Shown here: positions 46,724 through 54,391 of the stretch, in pieces
Layout: each line of letters opens with the position of its first letter
Numbering within the stretch: the first letter of the stretch is position 1
Assembly (NCBI GenBank): GCA_016288005.1
Contig: JAEEXY010000005.1
Location: forward strand, 1-64,000
Direction: 5' to 3'
Length of the DNA: 64,000 nucleotides
DNA from: Lachnospiraceae bacterium
GTDB lineage: Bacteria > Bacillota > Clostridia > Lachnospirales > Lachnospiraceae
Notes under the pieces: model-generated
The model's database searches: none
What the model was told of the DNA's origin: nothing
The model's input: the letters and a program-made list of their open reading frames with translations, nothing else
Program-made: the position numbers and the translations under genes

Positions 46724-48631
46724 ATGGCTGCTTTTAACTATTCGTATGACCTGATCGCGATCCTGCTGGCTGCGATCCTGCTTGGCATGTATTTGCTGCA
46801 GCGTCCGTATCCGACCAATTCGGGTTCGATCTATCTGTATCTGCTATGTATCACGATGCTGCTCGGGATATCGGATCTGTTCGCGCTGAGTGTTATCTGG
46901 TACCATCCGGACAGCGCTCTGTGGCTGAAGTATCTGGTACAGATCCCGTGCCTTCTGTGCTATATCTCACTTAACTGCGGATACTATTATTATATTCTGT
47001 TCATTGCGAAAGGAGAGTATTGCGGACTGTTCAACAAACTGTTCGGCATTACCCTCTGGGTCATCACATCCGCATTTATCATCACCACACCGTTCACTCA
47101 TTTCATTGAGGACCTCTCCGTTCCGGGTGAGGTTATCATGGGTCCCTTCTTCTTCTGGATGTTCGCGGTCAACGGACTGCTGCTCATCGCGGACATAGCG
47201 ATCACACTGTCGTTTCGGAAGTACCTCAGCAGGCTTCAGGTAGGTGCTGCGTTCACGGGTATCGTTCTGATATTTGCCGGCGCGTACGTACAGTATAATA
47301 TGCCCACGGAGCATGTTATCACCGTAGCGGCAGCCATAGTTGCGGTTGTGGCATATGCGGCGATGGAGGATCCTTCGAACTATCTGTTCAACAATTCCAA
47401 GTGCTATAACGACAAGGCATTTTACATAGCCGTCGGAAAGAGCATCAACAGCAAGCGCGACAGGATCATCATCTTCAGGATAGAGGGATATGAATATGTC
47501 AGCCACATGCTTGACGAGGTCCACATCAAAAAGCTCGGAGATGAGCTCAGCACCTTCTTCCGCAAGATATACGGCAGGTATTCGACATTCTGCCTCAGCA
47601 ACGACATCTACGCGTCGATCGTTTCCAATGAATGGACGGACGCGGCATCGGAGGCCATCTCGTCATTCGGCGGCTACTTAAGCGTCGACGATACAAAGGT
47701 CGCAGCATCCTTAAAGGTAACCGAGCTTAATCCCGCGCATTTCAGTTCGTCGTCGGACGTTCGCCACATCGTCGAGACTGTCATCCAGCAGCACCTCGAG
47801 GGCGACGGACAGCGCGTCAACGAGATGACGAAGGAGTCCCTTGAGATGAGGGACAACGAGCAGAGGATACTGCAGTGCGTACGTCATGCGATCAAGACCG
47901 ACGGCTTCGAGATATGGTACCAGCCGATCTATGAGGACCGCTCGGGCAAGTTCGTTTCGGCGGAGGCGCTGATCCGTCTCAGAGACAATCTCAACGGCAA
48001 CGGCGGCTTCATCCCGCCTTCGGTATTCATTCCTTTGGCTGAGCGCAACGGTCTCATCGTACAGATAGGAGAGATCGTATTCGAGAGCGTCTGCAAGTTC
48101 TACACCGAGAGCAAGCTCGAAAAGCTCGGCGTGGAGTATATAGAGGTCAATCTTTCGCCGGTACAGTGCGTGCAGCAGGATCTGACCCTGCGCCTGCAGA
48201 ATATCATGCGCAGATACGGCATAAGCCCCGAGCATATCAATCTCGAGATCACCGAGACCGCGCAGAGCCGCGACAAGCACGTTATGCAGCGCAACATCAG
48301 GACGCTGCTCAACCGCGGCGTGACATTCTCGCTCGACGATTTCGGTACGGGCTTCTCAAATATCGATAACCTCGCGAGTCTTCCGGTCAGCCTCATCAAG
48401 TTCGACAAATCGCTGATCGACAACGCCATCGCCGATGAGAATTCCAGGATAATCCTCGGCAGTCTCCTAAAGATGCTCAAGTGCCTCAAGTACAAATGCG
48501 TGGCGGAGGGCGTCGAAAACGAAGAAACGCTCGCGATGGTCCGCGAGATGGGCTGCGACTATTTCCAGGGCTATCTGTTCTCGCGTCCCGTACCCAGTCC
48601 GGAGTACATCCAGTTCCTTAAAAAGAACTGA
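46724..48631 (+). CDS. Membrane-anchored c-di-GMP phosphodiesterase (degenerate GGDEF + EAL)
   Basis: 635 aa. Residues about 1-215 are seven hydrophobic helices. Residues about 228-345 resemble a GGDEF domain whose signature is lost (CLSNDIYASIVSNE in its place). The EAL domain (about 385-630) keeps the catalytic set: AEALIRL with Glu414, NLSPVQC, NLEITETA, LDDFGTGFSN, IKFDKSLI, AEGVENEE and YFQGYLFSRP. It probably hydrolyses c-di-GMP to pGpG, with the degenerate GGDEF as sensor (for example for GTP). A terminator follows. No c-di-GMP riboswitch is visible in the leader. Confidence 0.9.
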   Translation: MAAFNYSYDLIAILLAAILLGMYLLQRPYPTNSGSIYLYLLCITMLLGISDLFALSVIWYHPDSALWLKYLVQIPCLLCYISLNCGYYYYILFIAKGEYCGLFNKLFGITLWVITSAFIITTPFTHFIEDLSVPGEVIMGPFFFWMFAVNGLLLIADIAITLSFRKYLSRLQVGAAFTGIVLIFAGAYVQYNMPTEHVITVAAAIVAVVAYAAMEDPSNYLFNNSKCYNDKAFYIAVGKSINSKRDRIIIFRIEGYEYVSHMLDEVHIKKLGDELSTFFRKIYGRYSTFCLSNDIYASIVSNEWTDAASEAISSFGGYLSVDDTKVAASLKVTELNPAHFSSSSDVRHIVETVIQQHLEGDGQRVNEMTKESLEMRDNEQRILQCVRHAIKTDGFEIWYQPIYEDRSGKFVSAEALIRLRDNLNGNGGFIPPSVFIPLAERNGLIVQIGEIVFESVCKFYTESKLEKLGVEYIEVNLSPVQCVQQDLTLRLQNIMRRYGISPEHINLEITETAQSRDKHVMQRNIRTLLNRGVTFSLDDFGTGFSNIDNLASLPVSLIKFDKSLIDNAIADENSRIILGSLLKMLKCLKYKCVAEGVENEETLAMVREMGCDYFQGYLFSRPVPSPEYIQFLKKN

Positions 48632-48714
48632 ACTTTTGCTTGACGAAAAAATCATCCGGCTTTAAAATGTATTTCACGCAGTTTTTTCAGCATCAAAAAA
48701 ACCGCGTAAGGCAG

Positions 48715-48755
48715 AAAGAGACATGTTTCGCATACACTCATGTCTCTTTTTGTTT
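48715..48755 (+). terminator. Intrinsic terminator after the EAL gene
   Basis: AAAGAGACATG (48715-48725) pairs with CATGTCTCTTT (48739-48749), followed by TTGTTTT. Confidence 0.8.
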
Positions 48756-48851
48756 TGCGGGAAGTCAGCTTTGCTTGCGAGATGCCGTAAGGTGTGCTAC
48801 GATAACTATGATTGGGGCAATCTGAAAATCTTCCTTGCGGAGGTGATCATA

Positions 48852-49820
48852 TTGAATATACGTGAATTATTCGACAACAATATAAGACTGCTGGGCTTCG
48901 TCGAGAAGGCGATCCTGCTGTTCAGGCGCGGACGTTACGACGAGGCGCTCGGGATGGTGGCGGACAGCGCAGAGGGCATCAATAAGGTGTGCGATGCGGT
49001 GCTGGCCGACAGGAGCTTTTTTAAGAGCATTCCGTCCGATTTCGTCGGTGAGATGCTCGAGGCTGTGATCGCGGCTAAAAAGAACAGGGATTACGTGCTG
49101 CTCGCGGATCTGTACGAGATGCAGCTTTCCGCGTTCGTATGCAATGTGCAGGAGCTGATCATGACGGCTGAGGACCTCTACGGCTTTGACGTGAGCACCT
49201 ACAACCGCAGGATCCGCATGATGGAGCAGAAGCTCACCGCAGGCATGGACGGGCTGGCTCAGAATCCGGACGATGAGGACGAACGCGAGAGGATGCGCGT
49301 CAACAGGAACGCCGAGCTCGAATCGCCGCTCTCTCCCGAGGAACTGCTCGAACGCGGCTACAGCGTGGAGTTTTCGTCGAGCGGACTGATGACCGTCAGG
49401 GTACCCTCGGCTACGGGTGCGCCGATCTATCTGCATACCAACGGCAATATACTTCGTGAGAGCTTTCTGCTCGCCGATGATTTCAGGGCGGAGGGCATAG
49501 ACAGCTACATAGTTTTCGGACTGGGCATGGGCTACCATATCGAAGAGCTGCTCGAGCGCGACAGGTTCGCGAAGGTCACCGTCTTTGAGAGCGATATCAA
49601 CATACTTAAGCTTTATGCGGCGTTCACCGACGGAACGCTTCTGGAGAACCGCAGGTTCGGCCTTGTATACGATCCGGACAGGACGCTGATCGAACAGCGG
49701 CTTTCGAATCTCGGACCAAACGAAAAGGGCTGCGTGCATTATCCTTCGATGAGACGCGCGGCATCGGGTAAGCGGCTCACCGAACTCGCGCCGTTCGCCG
49801 ATATTGTTGAGAGGTGCTGA
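48852..49820 (+). CDS. MAF/DUF115-like protein, N-terminal half only
   Basis: 322 aa from TTG 48852. The frame is open further upstream, but that part overlaps the EAL terminator. The TTG is preceded by GGAGGTGATC, an essentially perfect anti-16S match, which decides the start. SSSGLMTVRVP, PIYLHTNGNI and IVFGLGMGYHIEELL with VTVFESDINILKL resemble the N-terminal region and Rossmann-like nucleotide site of motility-associated-factor (DUF115) proteins. Those are usually twice as long. The frame ends cleanly in VERC and overlaps the lspA start region. It may be a truncated family member or a stand-alone regulatory version; function unknown. Confidence 0.6.
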   Translation: MNIRELFDNNIRLLGFVEKAILLFRRGRYDEALGMVADSAEGINKVCDAVLADRSFFKSIPSDFVGEMLEAVIAAKKNRDYVLLADLYEMQLSAFVCNVQELIMTAEDLYGFDVSTYNRRIRMMEQKLTAGMDGLAQNPDDEDERERMRVNRNAELESPLSPEELLERGYSVEFSSSGLMTVRVPSATGAPIYLHTNGNILRESFLLADDFRAEGIDSYIVFGLGMGYHIEELLERDRFAKVTVFESDINILKLYAAFTDGTLLENRRFGLVYDPDRTLIEQRLSNLGPNEKGCVHYPSMRRAASGKRLTELAPFADIVERC

Positions 49821-49822
49821 GA

Positions 49823-50272
49823 TTGAGCGGATTTATGACACTGATCGTCTCCCTGCTGGGATTTGCGGGGGATGAGATTTCAAAAGAATGGGCCCGCAGG
49901 AACCTGGCGGGCAAAGACAAGTCACTGGCCAGCGGCAGGGTAAAACTCATGCTGCGCGAGAACAGGGGCTTTGCGATGAACAGGCTCGAATCGAACCGCA
50001 AGGCGGTGGTCACGGTTTCGGCCGCGGTGTTCGCGGTGCTGCTCGTATTTTACATCCCGGTCGTATTCGATTCGGGGTACCGCGCCGTGCGTCCCGGCTT
50101 TTCGCTGCTGTTCGCGGGAGCCGCGGGCAATGTTTACGACAGGCTCGTAAAAGGCAGAGTGACGGATTTTATCAATGTTTCATTCTTTAATAAAATAGTA
50201 TTCAATATTGCGGATGTACTGATCGTGGTCGGAGGACTGATGGCGGTCATCGGCGAAGCCGCAGCTAAATAG
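49823..50272 (+). CDS. lspA: Signal peptidase II (prolipoprotein signal peptidase)
   Basis: About 150 aa with four hydrophobic helices. It cleaves signal peptides of lipid-modified prolipoproteins, such as the SBP and ApbE here. The catalytic Asp pair is in AGAAGNVYDRLVKGRVTDFI and VFNIADVLIVVGG. The usual N-x-G-A-A-F motif is replaced by NRGFAMN, and the first helix lacks the typical D-Q-xx-K (DEISKEW instead). TTG 49823 has GAGGTG 6 bp upstream; GTG 49814, overlapping the previous stop, and ATG 49835 are alternatives. hprK starts 12 bp downstream. Confidence 0.85.
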   Translation: MSGFMTLIVSLLGFAGDEISKEWARRNLAGKDKSLASGRVKLMLRENRGFAMNRLESNRKAVVTVSAAVFAVLLVFYIPVVFDSGYRAVRPGFSLLFAGAAGNVYDRLVKGRVTDFINVSFFNKIVFNIADVLIVVGGLMAVIGEAAAK

Positions 50273-50284
50273 GAGGAAATTGAC

Positions 50285-51223
50285 ATGTTGAACGGCGATA
50301 TCAGTACTGTTCCGCTTACGAATCTCATCGAAAAGATGAATCTGGAGAATCTGACTCCGGATGTGGACATCAATAAGATCGAGCTTACCATGCCCGATAT
50401 CAACAGACCCGCGCTTCAGCTGGCGGGCTTCATGAAGGATTTCGACCGTCACCGTATCCAGATCATAGGAAACGTTGAGCATTCCTATCTGAGGGCGCAG
50501 GAAGACGGTATCGAGAGGATGAAGGAGTTCTTAAAGACCGGTATCCCCTGCGTGGTCTTCTGCCGCAACATCGAGGTGGAGGATGAGATCATAGCGGCGG
50601 CGACCGAGGCACAGGTTGCGCTCCTTCGTACTTCCAAGACCACTTCGTCCTTCATGGCCGAGGTCATCAGATGGATGAACGTTCAGTTGGCACCTGCCAT
50701 GACCATCCACGGAGTGCTCGTCGACGTATACGGCGAAGGACTGCTGATCACGGGTGAGAGCGGCATCGGTAAGTCGGAGGCTGCGCTCGAGCTGATCAAG
50801 AGAGGCCACCGTCTCGTAAGCGACGACGTCGTTGAGATCAGAAAGGTCAGCGACGATACGCTGATCGGCATGAGCCCCGAGATGACCAGGCATTTCATAG
50901 AGCTGCGCGGTATCGGCATCATCGACGTTAAGACGCTGTTCGGTATTGAAAGCGTTAAGAATACCCAGCAGATCGACCTCGTCATCAATCTCGAGGAGTG
51001 GGACAGGGACCGCGAGTACGACAGGATGGGTCTTGAAGAGCATTACGTAAATTATCTGGGCAACAACATCGTATGCCACAACATCCCGATCCGTCCCGGA
51101 CGTAACCTCGCGATCATCTGCGAGTCCGCGGCGGTCAACTGCAGACAGAAGAAGATGGGCTACAATGCGGCAAAAGCGCTCTACGACAGGGCGATGGCAA
51201 ATATAAACAAAACACAGGAATAA
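50285..51223 (+). CDS. hprK: HPr kinase/phosphorylase
   Basis: 312 aa. It phosphorylates HPr and Crh on Ser46 with ATP and reverses this with phosphate, the central switch of Firmicutes catabolite repression. The P-loop is GESGIGKSEAALEL (from residue 157). The catalytic His is in MTIHGVLVDVYG, the Asp pair in VSDDVVEI, and the family signature is ELRGIGIIDVKTLFG. GGAGGAAAT precedes the ATG. An HPr-like gene with Ser46 but no His15 is 2.9 kb downstream in the same gene string. Confidence 0.96.
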   Translation: MLNGDISTVPLTNLIEKMNLENLTPDVDINKIELTMPDINRPALQLAGFMKDFDRHRIQIIGNVEHSYLRAQEDGIERMKEFLKTGIPCVVFCRNIEVEDEIIAAATEAQVALLRTSKTTSSFMAEVIRWMNVQLAPAMTIHGVLVDVYGEGLLITGESGIGKSEAALELIKRGHRLVSDDVVEIRKVSDDTLIGMSPEMTRHFIELRGIGIIDVKTLFGIESVKNTQQIDLVINLEEWDRDREYDRMGLEEHYVNYLGNNIVCHNIPIRPGRNLAIICESAAVNCRQKKMGYNAAKALYDRAMANINKTQE

Positions 51224-51240
51224 TAATCGGGAGGATCATC

Positions 51241-52173
51241 ATGAAATACTGTTTTGGTGTGGACATAGGCGGAACTACGGTTAAGCTGGGACTTTTTACC
51301 GAGGACGGAAGCATCCTTGAGAAATGGGAGATCCCGTCGAGGACCGAGAATCACGGAGTTAACGTTCCGACGGATATCGCGGAGGCTATTCTTTCAAAGC
51401 TTTCGGAGAGAGGCATAGACAAGGCCGATGTGCTCGGTGTGGGACTCGGAGTACCCGGACCCATCACTCCCGACGGCACGGTCATGAAATGCGCAAACCT
51501 TAAGTGGGATATCTTTAATGTCAATGAAAAGATGAGCAGCCTTACCGGACTTAAGTGCATCGCGGCGAACGACGCGAACGTCGCGGCTCTGGGCGAACTC
51601 TGGAAGGGCGGCGCGCAGGGCTGCAGGAGCATCGTATTCATCACGCTCGGCACGGGAGTCGGCGGCGGCATCGTTATCGACGGCAAGATCGTTCACGGTA
51701 TCCACGGCGGCGGAGGCGAGATCGGCCACATCGTGGTCAACCCCAACGAGACCGAGCTGTGCGGCTGCGGCTGCAGGGGTCATCTCGAGCAGTACGCTTC
51801 GGCTACCGGCGTTGTAAGACTTGTTAAAAAGGCTCTTGCCGAGACCGACGAGGCGAGCTCACTCCGCGGCAGCGAGAGCATTACCGCAAAGGATATATTT
51901 GACGCGGCAAAGGCAGGCGACAAGCTTGCGGCGAAGGCTGTGGACACCATGTGCAGATATCTGGCACAGGCTCTTTCGGGCGTGGGCGCGACCGTTGATC
52001 CCGAGGCTTATGTCATCGGCGGCGGTGTTGCGCGTGCGGGCAGCATTATCACCGATACGGTAAAGAGATATTTCGACGAGAACAACCTCAATGTTCTCCG
52101 CAACCGTGAGTTCAGACTCGCGACACTCGGCAACGACGCGGGCATGTACGGCGCTGCGTACCTTACGTTATAA
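51241..52173 (+). CDS. glcK: ROK-family glucokinase
   Basis: 310 aa. The ATP site is GVDIGGTTVKLGLF. The ROK zinc motif GHIVVNPNETELCGCGCRGHLEQYAS supplies one His and three Cys. The sugar-binding ND and GxGxGG motifs are AANDANVAALGE and LGTGVGGGIV. It phosphorylates glucose from intracellular sugars, feeding the PFK encoded downstream. GGGAGG precedes the ATG and murB starts 1 bp after the stop. ROK kinases for other hexoses cannot be fully excluded. Confidence 0.9.
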   Translation: MKYCFGVDIGGTTVKLGLFTEDGSILEKWEIPSRTENHGVNVPTDIAEAILSKLSERGIDKADVLGVGLGVPGPITPDGTVMKCANLKWDIFNVNEKMSSLTGLKCIAANDANVAALGELWKGGAQGCRSIVFITLGTGVGGGIVIDGKIVHGIHGGGGEIGHIVVNPNETELCGCGCRGHLEQYASATGVVRLVKKALAETDEASSLRGSESITAKDIFDAAKAGDKLAAKAVDTMCRYLAQALSGVGATVDPEAYVIGGGVARAGSIITDTVKRYFDENNLNVLRNREFRLATLGNDAGMYGAAYLTL

Positions 52174-52174
52174 G

Positions 52175-53098
52175 ATGGAAAAAGACCTGTTTTTAATGCT
52201 GAAAGAAGCCTCGCCCCGAGGACGGGTGCTTACCGGGGCGCCGCTTTCGGAATTCACGTCCTTCAGGACCGGAGGCCCTGCGGACTATGTCGCGATACCC
52301 TCGGACGAGGACGGGATCAGGAATATTATTTTACTTGCAAAAGCAAATGAAATTCCTTATTATATCATTGGCAACGGAACTAACCTTCTGGTTTCGGACG
52401 ACGGATTCCGCGGGATCGTGATCGTCATAAAGGACGGAAAGGCTGATGTTTCCTACACTGAGCGCGGCGATGAAGTGCTTGTCACGGCGCATGCCGGCGC
52501 GTCTCTGGCTAAGGTCGCGTATGACGCCGCGAGGAAAGGTCTCGCGGGCTTTGAGTTTGCCGCGGGCATCCCGGGTTCGGTCGGAGGAGCGGTATTTATG
52601 AATGCCGGCGCCTACGGCGGAGAGATAAAGGATGTTATCGTGAGCGCGCGCGTGATGGACACGGACGGCAAAGTCTTTGACATCGAACGCGACGGGCTGG
52701 AGCTGTCTTACAGACACAGCGTGATCGGCGAGAAGGGTCTCATCGTGCTGAGCGCGGTATTCGCTCTGAAGCGCGGGGATACGGAGGCCATACTTGCGCA
52801 GATCTCGGAGCTTAACGCCAGAAGAAGAGAAAAGCAGCCGCTTGAATATCCGAGCGCGGGCAGCACTTTTAAGCGCCCCGAAGGGTATTTCGCGGGAAAA
52901 CTTATAGAGGAAGCGGGGCTTAAAGGCTATTCGGTCGGCGATGCCTGCGTTTCCGAAAAGCATTGCGGATTCATCATCAATAAAGGCCGGGCTACATCGT
53001 CCGACATCATTAAACTGATCCGGGAGGTTTCCGAGCGGGTGTATCGGAATTCAGGGGTCAGGCTGGAACCCGAGGTCCGGATGATCGGCTTTGATTGA
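52175..53098 (+). CDS. murB: UDP-N-acetylenolpyruvoylglucosamine reductase
   Basis: 307 aa, NADPH- and FAD-dependent; makes UDP-MurNAc for peptidoglycan. FAD-binding: TSFRTGGPADYVAIP, YIIGNGTNLLVSD and AAGIPGSVGGAVFMNAGAYGGE. The catalytic Ser is in YPSAGSTFKRP, followed by AGLKGYSVGDACVSEKHCGFIIN and the final Glu in RLEPEVRMIG. ATG 52175 follows the glucokinase stop by one base with no strong ribosome site, so translational coupling is likely. The longer frame from 52091 lies inside glcK. Confidence 0.95.
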   Translation: MEKDLFLMLKEASPRGRVLTGAPLSEFTSFRTGGPADYVAIPSDEDGIRNIILLAKANEIPYYIIGNGTNLLVSDDGFRGIVIVIKDGKADVSYTERGDEVLVTAHAGASLAKVAYDAARKGLAGFEFAAGIPGSVGGAVFMNAGAYGGEIKDVIVSARVMDTDGKVFDIERDGLELSYRHSVIGEKGLIVLSAVFALKRGDTEAILAQISELNARRREKQPLEYPSAGSTFKRPEGYFAGKLIEEAGLKGYSVGDACVSEKHCGFIINKGRATSSDIIKLIREVSERVYRNSGVRLEPEVRMIGFD

Positions 53099-53121
53099 TG
53101 TGACAATAAAGGGGTGAGGGC

Positions 53122-54030
53122 ATGTCTTTCTCGCTTAATGTGAAAAAAGAACTGGTTTCGTCCATACCGAACGCGCGGCACTGCAGGATAGCGCAGATGG
53201 CGGCGGTAACGGCGATGTCAGCCGTTTTGCGGGACGGACGGATAGTGCTCTCGAGCGAAAACGAGACGGTTAACGAGTGTTTTGCGACACTTTTTAAAAA
53301 GCTGTCGGGCAGGGACCCCTCTTGCGGGACGCTGACAGAGAAAAAAGGCCGCAAGACGGTCTGGGTCACGGCTCTGACACCGGAGGAGACACAGGAACTG
53401 CTTAAGCTCCTCAAGATGCGGGACGATCTGGTACCCAACAGGATGATCACGCAGCAGACCTGCTGCAAGAGAGCGTTCTTAAAAGGCGCGTTCATCGCAT
53501 GCGGTTCGATCACCGATCCGCACAAGGATTACCATCTTGAATTTGCCGCGGACGACGCTGATAAGGCGGCTTTTACGGCCGAGCTGATCACTTCGTTCGA
53601 CATCGAGGCAAAAATAGTTAACAGAAAAAAATATAATGTAGTATACTTAAAAGACGGGGAGCATATCGTTGATGTCCTGAACATAATGGGAGCGCATGTA
53701 AGTCTCATGGAGCTCGAAAATGTCAGGATCGTCAAGGAGCTGCGCAATTCAATAAACAGACGTGTCAACTGCGAGGCTGCCAATATCGGAAAGACTACGG
53801 CGGCAGCGAACAGGCAGATAGAGGACATACGTTATCTGAGTGACACGATAGGGCTCGATTCATTGAGCGATGAGCTGAGAACTACGGCTCTGCTGCGGCT
53901 TGAGTATCCGGAGGCATCACTTGCCGAGCTTGGGGAGAAGCATGATCGGAAAGTGGGCAGATCGGGTGTCAACCACAGGCTGCAGAAACTCACGGACATG
54001 GCTGAAAAGCTGCGTTCGGGGAAGCCGTGA
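53122..54030 (+). CDS. whiA: WhiA-like DNA-binding protein
   Basis: 302 aa. The N-terminus (SFSLNVKKELVS) and the degenerate LAGLIDADG-type region (CCKRAFLKGAFIACGSITDP, YHLEFAADD) precede the C-terminal helix-turn-helix (SLAELGEKHDRKVGRSGVNHRLQKL). NRRVNCEAANIGKTTAAA is a family signature. WhiA affects cell division and chromosome segregation in Firmicutes. The usual neighbours rapZ and yvcK are missing between murB and whiA; the HPr-like gene that often follows is present. Confidence 0.94.
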   Translation: MSFSLNVKKELVSSIPNARHCRIAQMAAVTAMSAVLRDGRIVLSSENETVNECFATLFKKLSGRDPSCGTLTEKKGRKTVWVTALTPEETQELLKLLKMRDDLVPNRMITQQTCCKRAFLKGAFIACGSITDPHKDYHLEFAADDADKAAFTAELITSFDIEAKIVNRKKYNVVYLKDGEHIVDVLNIMGAHVSLMELENVRIVKELRNSINRRVNCEAANIGKTTAAANRQIEDIRYLSDTIGLDSLSDELRTTALLRLEYPEASLAELGEKHDRKVGRSGVNHRLQKLTDMAEKLRSGKP

Positions 54031-54071
54031 CAATATCGTTATTTTTTCAAAAAGCGGAGGGAAAAAAGGAA

Positions 54072-54338
54072 ATGGTTCAGAAGAAGATGGCTATCGACAT
54101 TACAGCAGATCTGGACAGAAGGCCGATCGCCAAGCTTGTGCAGGAAGCTAGCAAATTTGAGAGCACGGTGTACTTCGAGTACAAGGACAAAAAGGTCAAT
54201 GCCAAGAGCATCATGGGCATGATGACCTTTATCAGCATTATGAACAGGGCCACCGCGGCCAACGACCTGATCGACGTGATCGTCAACGGCAGCGATGAAG
54301 AGGAAGCCATGAAGAGTATCGAGGCTTTCTTCGCATAA
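54072..54338 (+). CDS. HPr-like protein with Asp15 and Ser46 (Crh-like)
   Basis: 88 aa, the exact length of HPr/Crh. The PTS phosphorylation motif GLHARPA is changed to DLDRRPI: position 15 is Asp instead of His, so it cannot accept phosphate from enzyme I. The regulatory site is intact: VNAKSIMGMM with Ser46, the HPrK target. B. subtilis Crh, also encoded after whiA, has Gln15 and Ser46. The protein is therefore probably a regulatory co-repressor partner of CcpA rather than a sugar carrier. ATG 54072 has AAAGG nearby and GGAGGG further upstream. A terminator follows. Confidence 0.85.
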   Translation: MVQKKMAIDITADLDRRPIAKLVQEASKFESTVYFEYKDKKVNAKSIMGMMTFISIMNRATAANDLIDVIVNGSDEEEAMKSIEAFFA

Positions 54339-54348
54339 TGTCAAAACG

Positions 54349-54371
54349 GGAACGGGAGACCGTTCCTTTTT
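54349..54371 (+). terminator. Intrinsic terminator after the HPr-like gene
   Basis: GGAACGG / CCGTTCC (7 bp), loop GAGA, followed by TTTTT. It ends the lspA/hprK-to-HPr gene string just before the deacetylase gene. Confidence 0.8.
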
Positions 54372-54391
54372 AAGAAAATGGGGGGAGCAAT

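Noticed and set aside
48723..48851. N-terminal extension of the MAF-like protein from ATG 48723
   Set aside because: That ATG lies within the terminator hairpin of the EAL gene; the TTG at 48852 has a near-perfect ribosome site.
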